Shown here: positions 63,101 through 64,000 of the stretch, piece after piece
Numbering within the stretch: position 1 is the stretch's first letter
Layout of the letters: each line of letters opens with the position of its first letter
NCBI GenBank assembly: GCA_947579665.1
Contig: OX388352.1
Location: 73,260,113-73,324,112, forward strand
DNA length: 64,000 bases
DNA from: Sympetrum striolatum
Lineage: Eukaryota > Arthropoda > Insecta > Odonata > Libellulidae
Direction of reading: 5' to 3'
Program-made: the position numbers and the translations under genes
The notes under the pieces: model-generated
What the model was told of the DNA's origin: nothing
What the model saw: only the letters and a program-made list of their open reading frames with translations
Databases searched by the model: none

Positions 63101-64000
63101 CTTTAGATACACGGGCAAATAATTTTTCAATATCCGATGCTCGAATTATGGAGTGCACATTACATTCAAAGTGTGTTATTTTTGAGTAAATACGGTATTT
63201 CTATTAATGAGTTATAGCTTGAGATTGTCACTTTGAGACTGCTATATCACTAGCATTTAGTATAAGAAAGAAAATTAACACAATCCTAAAATATATTCTC
63301 AAAACTGGTAATTCATCATTTACTTGAGGCTTAAAAATTAAATAAGTCAATTTCATAGCTATTAATAAAATAGATTACTGCATATTAAACTGAATAGCAA
63401 AAGTGCAAAATTAAATGAATAGCTTGATAAAAATTTCTAAAAGAGACTAAATAAATCATAAACTAAAATATTTACTACATTTAAGAAATCAAATATTATT
63501 TCCATAAATTGGTCAAACAAAAATTAAGACTAAATTAATGATCCTTAATTATATTTAAATTCCAAACACTTAAATTTATGCAATAATCTCAATAAAATGT
63601 CATACTTTCTGTAAAATTTCCCCATTAAAAATAACAATACTAAGTTCAGCTTGATCCATTCTGATGATTATTTCTACCAATGTCAAAGTATGAGCTTTGC
63701 AATCTCAAAAGAAATTTTAGGACATAATTAACCTTTATAACAATATTGAAATCAGTGAAATTTAAATAGATAAACTTCAGTAGTATCTTATATTCCTTAA
63801 CTCCTCATAATAAATTTCTCCAAACTGATATGAATAATGAATCAGTAATCCAATCCAGCTATACCATACCAATTTGTTCAAAATTACTATGAATGTAGTC
63901 TATAAGGAAATAATTGAACAATTGATTTATCAAAGGTACCCTCTTCCTGTATTACATAGCAATATACCTCATTTTCATTTAAACTCTGAAGAAGTCTACA
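33064..64000 (-). CDS. Mitochondrial DNA-directed RNA polymerase (POLRMT), 17 exons, 5' end off-window
   Basis: Seventeen joined exons give 2,724 nt (907 residues plus stop) from mid-protein to the C-terminus; human POLRMT has about 1,230 residues, so about 300 N-terminal residues are missing. It transcribes mitochondrial DNA and primes its replication, and belongs to the single-subunit T7-like family. Visible hallmarks: [20 protein letters not shown]; motif [19 protein letters not shown] (catalytic Asp at 41,918-41,920); the fingers helix [30 protein letters not shown]; motif C SVHDCYW (catalytic Asp at 34,633-34,635); and the C-terminal [14 protein letters not shown]. Every exon junction keeps phase with GT-AG sites, and no key residue is lost. 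The targeting peptide and PPR region cannot be checked. Introns reach 9.5 kb and hold most transposons of the window. Confidence 0.96.
33633..33724 (-). CDS. POLRMT exon (VCREQF...)
   Basis: [20 protein letters not shown] through NYGYPE; starts phase 0 after CATTTATAG, ends phase 2 at GTTTGT. This is the conserved C-terminal block after motif C. Confidence 0.94.
34591..34762 (-). CDS. POLRMT exon with motif C
   Basis: [36 protein letters not shown] and [15 protein letters not shown]. The aspartate of VHD is the second catalytic metal ligand. Starts phase 2, ends phase 0. Confidence 0.97.
35132..35319 (-). CDS. POLRMT exon ([11 protein letters not shown]...)
   Basis: [32 protein letters not shown], then a diverged segment [18 protein letters not shown] corresponding to the loop between palm elements. 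Donor GTGAGT, phase 2. Confidence 0.94.
35614..35720 (-). CDS. POLRMT exon ([10 protein letters not shown]...)
   Basis: [20 protein letters not shown] then [15 protein letters not shown]; enters at phase 1 and leaves at phase 0. Confidence 0.94.
36060..36302 (+). pseudogene. Penelope-like element fragment with GIY-YIG endonuclease
   Basis: The plus strand reads [10 protein letters not shown], a stop-broken SGI(stop), then [20 protein letters not shown] and [20 protein letters not shown] to KHMCDAFH. This matches the GIY-YIG endonuclease attached to Penelope-like reverse transcriptases: GIYKI.C..C...YVGQT.R....R..EH. The Tyr of GIY is replaced by a stop codon (TAA at 36,114), and no RT domain is adjacent, so it is an orphan fragment in a POLRMT intron on the strand opposite to the gene. 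Confidence 0.8.
36709..37706. mobile_element. TIR DNA element with internal tandem duplication, about 1.0 kb
   Basis: Ends are inverted: ACTTTCTCCATATATG on the left; the right end reads inward ACTTTCTCCATATATA. Inside are a TG-rich microsatellite (36,834-36,870) and two tandem units. It has CpG content well above the POLRMT intron around it and no transposase frame. Superfamily and target duplication could not be settled. Confidence 0.7.
36881..37513 (+). repeat. Two tandem units of about 317 bp
   Basis: Unit 1 is 36,881-37,197 and unit 2 is 37,198-37,513. Both contain AGTTGATTAGTTTTTGGAG, AAATCGGTTAACC, GAAGTCGAGCTTCATTC, AATATCTCCATAAATAT and a GTGGGC end. Divergence between units is roughly 15-20%, so the duplication is old. 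Confidence 0.88.
37992..38151 (-). CDS. POLRMT exon with fingers helix
   Basis: [20 protein letters not shown], then [20 protein letters not shown] and [13 protein letters not shown]. The KQTVMT...YGVT motif carries the nucleotide-binding Lys and Tyr. Phase 0 in, phase 1 out. Confidence 0.96.
38219..38477. mobile_element. piggyBac-type MITE 1, TTAA-flanked (251 bp)
   Basis: TTAA at 38,219-38,222 and 38,474-38,477. Inside, the left end reads CGCATTCACTATGG and the right end, inward, CCCTTTCGCTATGG. Contains a palindromic AGCGTGCCGGCACGCT near the right end. No coding content. TTAA duplication and the TIR layout indicate mobilisation by a piggyBac transposase. Confidence 0.85.
38600..39861 (+). 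mobile_element. Non-autonomous Helitron, copy 2 (1,262 bp)
   Basis: Starts A|TCTATAATATAAAATAGAG and ends with the hairpin CCCGTTGAGAATCAATGGG, then CTACAGCTAG|T, a canonical CTAG terminus between A and T. Same family as 23,596-25,085. Carries the same B-box-like GGTTCGAACC at 38,750. No Rep/helicase. Confidence 0.88.
39916..40140. mobile_element. piggyBac-type MITE 2, TTAA-flanked (217 bp)
   Basis: TTAA at 39,916-39,919 and 40,137-40,140. Left end CCCTCTGAAGGCTGA; right end, inward, CCCTTTTACTGCTGA. A different interior from MITE 1, with a similar CCCT start. Confidence 0.78.
40344..40560 (-). repeat. Fragment of the 62.6-kb MITE family, inverted
   Basis: Its reverse complement aligns with 62,980-63,165. 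Shared blocks include GACGACTA, CTGCAAAT, CGGGCAAAT(A/T)ATTTTTCAAT and a CTCGAAT/TTCGAAT block followed by a GTGC tract. The terminal repeat itself is not preserved on this copy. Confidence 0.7.
40925..41586. mobile_element. pogo/Tigger-like MITE with TA target duplication (662 bp)
   Basis: Flanked by TA (40,923-40,924 and 41,587-41,588). Left end CAGTAAAACCTGTCTAAGG; right end, inward, CAGTAAAACAAGTGTAAG. CAGT ends with TA duplication are the pogo/Tigger signature. The interior has only short frames (for example 40,943-41,137) without transposase motifs. Confidence 0.75.
41798..42046 (-). CDS. POLRMT exon with motif A
   Basis: [20 protein letters not shown], then [20 protein letters not shown] to [14 protein letters not shown]. 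The Asp of HQDGS is the first catalytic metal ligand. Phase 0 at both ends; donor GTCAGT. Confidence 0.97.
42463..42738 (-). CDS. POLRMT exon ([10 protein letters not shown]...)
   Basis: [20 protein letters not shown], then [17 protein letters not shown] to [11 protein letters not shown]. The most conserved block of single-subunit RNA polymerases. Phase 0 at both ends; donor GTATGT. Confidence 0.97.
42739..45172. other. POLRMT intron, no element recognised
   Basis: 2.4 kb, AT-rich, CpG-poor. Small open frames (43,298-43,516; 43,953-44,186; 44,197-44,382; 44,348-44,548) show no coding motifs. Confidence 0.6.
45173..45424 (-). CDS. POLRMT exon ([10 protein letters not shown]...)
   Basis: [20 protein letters not shown], a Ser/Thr/Pro-rich linker ([18 protein letters not shown]), then [20 protein letters not shown] to [14 protein letters not shown]. 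84 codons, phase 0 at both ends. Confidence 0.95.
45548..45668 (-). CDS. POLRMT exon ([11 protein letters not shown]...)
   Basis: [35 protein letters not shown], then P. Enters phase 2, leaves phase 0 at a GTTAAG donor. Confidence 0.94.
46267..46488 (-). CDS. POLRMT exon ([10 protein letters not shown]...)
   Basis: [59 protein letters not shown], then TKTEVI. Phase 2 in and out. Confidence 0.95.
46489..47875. other. POLRMT intron
   Basis: AT-rich intron holding the pogo-like terminal relic at 47.2 kb; otherwise nothing recognised. Confidence 0.6.
47160..47237. repeat. pogo/Tigger-like terminal relic with 12-bp inverted arms
   Basis: TTATCCGAACAT (47,167-47,178) and its exact complement ATGTTCGGATAA (47,210-47,221), followed by a CTTCTACTG end at 47,228-47,236. 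Reads inward as CAGTAGAAG...ATCCGAACA, matching the general form of pogo/Tigger ends. No second end was located. Confidence 0.6.
47876..47997 (-). CDS. POLRMT exon ([10 protein letters not shown]...)
   Basis: [20 protein letters not shown] then [20 protein letters not shown]; phase 0 in, phase 2 out. Confidence 0.92.
48150..48312 (+). repeat. SINE-like repeat, copy 2, with tRNA B-box-like site and hairpin
   Basis: The first 90 bp match 16,557-16,650. It then contains AAGAATGGGACTCAAAC and, 21 bp further, its exact complement GTTTGAGTCCCATTCTT, giving a 17-bp perfect hairpin. GGTTTGAGTCC fits the pol III B-box consensus (GGTTCGANTCC). A clear A-box was not found. Confidence 0.5.
48423..48942. 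mobile_element. MITE with TAGAGATGGGA-type ends (520 bp)
   Basis: Left end TAGAGATGGGAACATCGATT; right end, inward, TAGAGGTGGGAAAAATCAAA. Subterminal DNA is full of AATCGAAT/ATTCGATT words in both orientations, a likely transposase-binding array. Resembles hAT-type MITEs; flanking duplication not convincing. Confidence 0.7.
49413..49593 (-). CDS. POLRMT exon ([10 protein letters not shown]...)
   Basis: [34 protein letters not shown], then [17 protein letters not shown]. Enters phase 2 and leaves phase 0. Confidence 0.93.
50397..50737. mobile_element. MITE with ACCGTATTTGACGGC ends (341 bp)
   Basis: Left end ACCATATTTGACGGCATATA; right end, inward, ACCGTATTTGACGGCATATA, continuing AGACGCACC. 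An extra internal GGCATATAAGACGCACC sits just inside the left end. Flanks are AT-type dinucleotides. No coding content. Confidence 0.85.
50738..51818. other. POLRMT intron, no element recognised
   Basis: AT-rich, CpG-poor. Confidence 0.6.
51819..51907 (-). CDS. POLRMT exon ([10 protein letters not shown]...)
   Basis: [20 protein letters not shown] then RELGARVLE plus two bases. Short (89 nt), but the phase fits both neighbours and the sequence fits the family. Confidence 0.92.
51908..52942. other. POLRMT 9.5-kb intron, 3' part
   Basis: No gene. A moderately GC-rich patch at 52,380-52,640 has no recognised identity. Confidence 0.5.
52943..52983 (-). ncRNA. Hammerhead-ribozyme-like relic (Penelope/retrozyme type)
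   Basis: The minus strand reads GTTAC, CTGATGA (52,976-52,970), a 12-nt stem-II region, GAAAC, then CGGTC and GTA. In hammerhead numbering, CUGAUGA and GAA are intact, stem III is the 2-bp AC/GU with CG loop, and the cleavable base is C at 52,948. Stem I pairs GUA with UAC plus one wobble. Stem II is poor (AGAU/AGCU with one mismatch and a bulged C), so activity is doubtful. Minimal hammerheads with such a short stem III are known from Penelope-like retroelements and retrozymes. Confidence 0.5.
53800..55215 (-). pseudogene. Relic of a P-element/THAP9-like transposase
   Basis: Minus strand. After a strong acceptor (TTCTTGCAG at about 55,207) comes [20 protein letters not shown] then [11 protein letters not shown] and FHLVTNLS, like the second half of a THAP zinc finger. 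Further on, across stops and frameshifts: [56 protein letters not shown], (stop for Trp) KLPVGFFL. The order DEM.L, GFEDLG, ALVFM.RGI..WK.PVGYF is the RNase-H-like core of P-element/THAP9 transposases. The first catalytic Asp of DEM is Asn (NEM). At least five lesions. Lies in the 9.5-kb POLRMT intron on the same strand as the gene. Confidence 0.65.
55216..56454. other. POLRMT intron; one unexplained serine-rich open frame
   Basis: A minus-strand frame at 56,148-56,384 encodes a Ser-rich peptide ([20 protein letters not shown]) that I cannot assign. It could be a chance frame or a piece of an unknown transposon. Nothing else recognised. Confidence 0.4.
56459..56575 (+). repeat. Dispersed repeat, copy B
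   Basis: About 70% similar to 28,388-28,500 over its first 90 bp, same orientation. Adjoins copy B of the Penelope-associated repeat. Confidence 0.6.
56596..57020 (-). repeat. Penelope-associated repeat, copy B
   Basis: Inverted homologue of 27,279-27,687. Follows the Penelope-like RT in its reading direction, so it is probably the element's 3' region. Confidence 0.75.
57274..58140 (-). pseudogene. Penelope-like reverse transcriptase, 288-codon open frame
   Basis: Motifs: [14 protein letters not shown] (motif A with intact Asp), [20 protein letters not shown] then [10 protein letters not shown] (motif B), [12 protein letters not shown] (motif C), [30 protein letters not shown] and INRLLTIPL. 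Motif C of active elements is Y(V/I)DD; here the first Asp is Asn (AAT, read from 57,597-57,595), so catalysis should be lost even though the frame is open. The real upstream part is in another frame (58,041-58,232). Copied RNA would be inserted by target-primed reverse transcription in an active element. Confidence 0.85.
58280..58538. mobile_element. MITE nested in the Penelope-like element, 9-bp target duplication
   Basis: Flanked by identical GTTCCCTTT at 58,271-58,279 and 58,539-58,547. Inverted 24-bp perfect arms at 58,304-58,327 and 58,490-58,513 contain GTACGCGGGGAATTGAT; outside them, CCGGTGAATTGATCC faces CTGGTAAATTGGTCC. A third GTACGCAGGGAATTGATC copy lies inverted at 58,457-58,474. 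Removing the MITE and one duplication rejoins the conserved KGN block just before VVILDK of the RT. A 9-bp duplication suggests the Mutator (MULE) superfamily. No coding content. Confidence 0.85.
59041..60184. other. POLRMT intron, no element recognised
   Basis: AT-rich, CpG-poor; open frames such as 59,761-60,045 show no recognisable protein. Confidence 0.5.
60185..60456 (+). mobile_element. Helitron relic, copy 3 (3' part plus 5' remnant)
   Basis: Ends ATGGAGAATCATTGAGC, then ACTTATGCTAG|T, aligning with the hairpin and CTAG end of the two larger copies, with the hairpin decayed. Its left part (GTTCTCTAA, AACGAGACTTTGCAAAA, TATTATTAAAAGT) matches the first 100 bp of the family. Most of the interior is missing and the TC start is not found. 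Confidence 0.55.
60457..61411. other. POLRMT intron, no element recognised
   Basis: AT-rich DNA; nothing recognised. Confidence 0.5.
61412..61591 (-). CDS. POLRMT exon ([10 protein letters not shown]...)
   Basis: [40 protein letters not shown], then [20 protein letters not shown]. 60 codons, phase 0 at both ends; matches the region before the polymerase domain (LYPFL.LL....E....LLQ). Confidence 0.92.
62335..62490 (-). CDS. POLRMT exon ([10 protein letters not shown]...)
   Basis: 52 codons: [37 protein letters not shown], then [10 protein letters not shown]. Acceptor TTATCCCCAG, donor GTAAGT. Low conservation, but it splices in phase to [11 protein letters not shown]; the upstream part is a linker-like region. 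Confidence 0.75.
62632..63196. mobile_element. MITE with CCGTATTTACTC ends (565 bp)
   Basis: Left end GCAGTATTTACTCGTAAAT; right end, inward, ACCGTATTTACTCAAAAAT. The interior is partly shared with 40,344-40,560 in opposite orientation. The ACCGTATTT start is like that of the 50.4-kb MITE, which may indicate one superfamily. Confidence 0.8.
63197..63967. other. POLRMT intron, no element recognised
   Basis: AT-rich, CpG-poor, no repeats recognised. Confidence 0.6.
63968..64000 (-). CDS. POLRMT exon, partial, runs off the window
   Basis: Eleven codons [11 protein letters not shown] end at a GTATAT donor, phase 0, matching the next exon's phase. Too short to confirm by motif alone. Confidence 0.5.

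Overview
The window is AT-rich nuclear DNA of a multicellular eukaryote. Spliced genes have small exons and introns of up to 9.5 kb, and the DNA is full of decayed transposons (Helitron, piggyBac, hAT, pogo/Tigger, P-element, RTE, CR1/jockey-like and Penelope-like). Gene bodies are strongly CpG-depleted and intergenic DNA is not. Together this suggests an arthropod, probably a hexapod with germline gene-body methylation; the species cannot be named from sequence alone.

Two real genes are legible, and they point toward each other. A NEK6/7-type mitotic kinase lies on the + strand (18,427-25,559; 5 coding exons, 288 residues, complete). The mitochondrial RNA polymerase POLRMT lies on the - strand (33,064 to beyond 64,000; 17 coding exons seen, 907 residues including the whole polymerase domain; the N-terminus is off the right edge). 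All splice phases I derived agree from exon to exon in both genes. A third gene may occupy the left end: 0-9.1 kb looks like a CpG-depleted transcribed body, and a candidate - strand 5' exon sits near 10.8 kb in CpG-rich DNA. No protein from it could be recognised.

Layout. 0-9.1 kb: CpG desert with relics of a pogo/Tigger-type transposase and a LINE at 4.1-5.7 kb. 9.1-17.8 kb: CpG-normal, probably intergenic and promoter DNA, with a hAT-like MITE and weak repeat relics. 17.8-25.6 kb: the NEK gene, carrying a hAT MITE with a perfect 8-bp target duplication and a non-autonomous Helitron in its introns. 25.6-33 kb: intergenic, with a Penelope-associated repeat, a 5' RTE LINE fragment and a degenerate piggyBac. 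33-64 kb: POLRMT. Its introns hold a GIY-YIG Penelope fragment, a TIR element with an internal tandem duplication, two TTAA MITEs, a second Helitron, several other MITEs, a hammerhead-ribozyme-like relic, a THAP/P-element-like transposase relic, and a Penelope-like element that is itself interrupted by a MITE with a 9-bp target duplication.

The kinase and the polymerase are functionally unrelated; nothing suggests they work together. The most interesting signals are the CpG landscape, the nested Penelope/MITE locus at 56.4-59.0 kb, the hammerhead-like relic, the P-element/THAP relic, and several apparently unnamed MITE families whose ends can be read directly.
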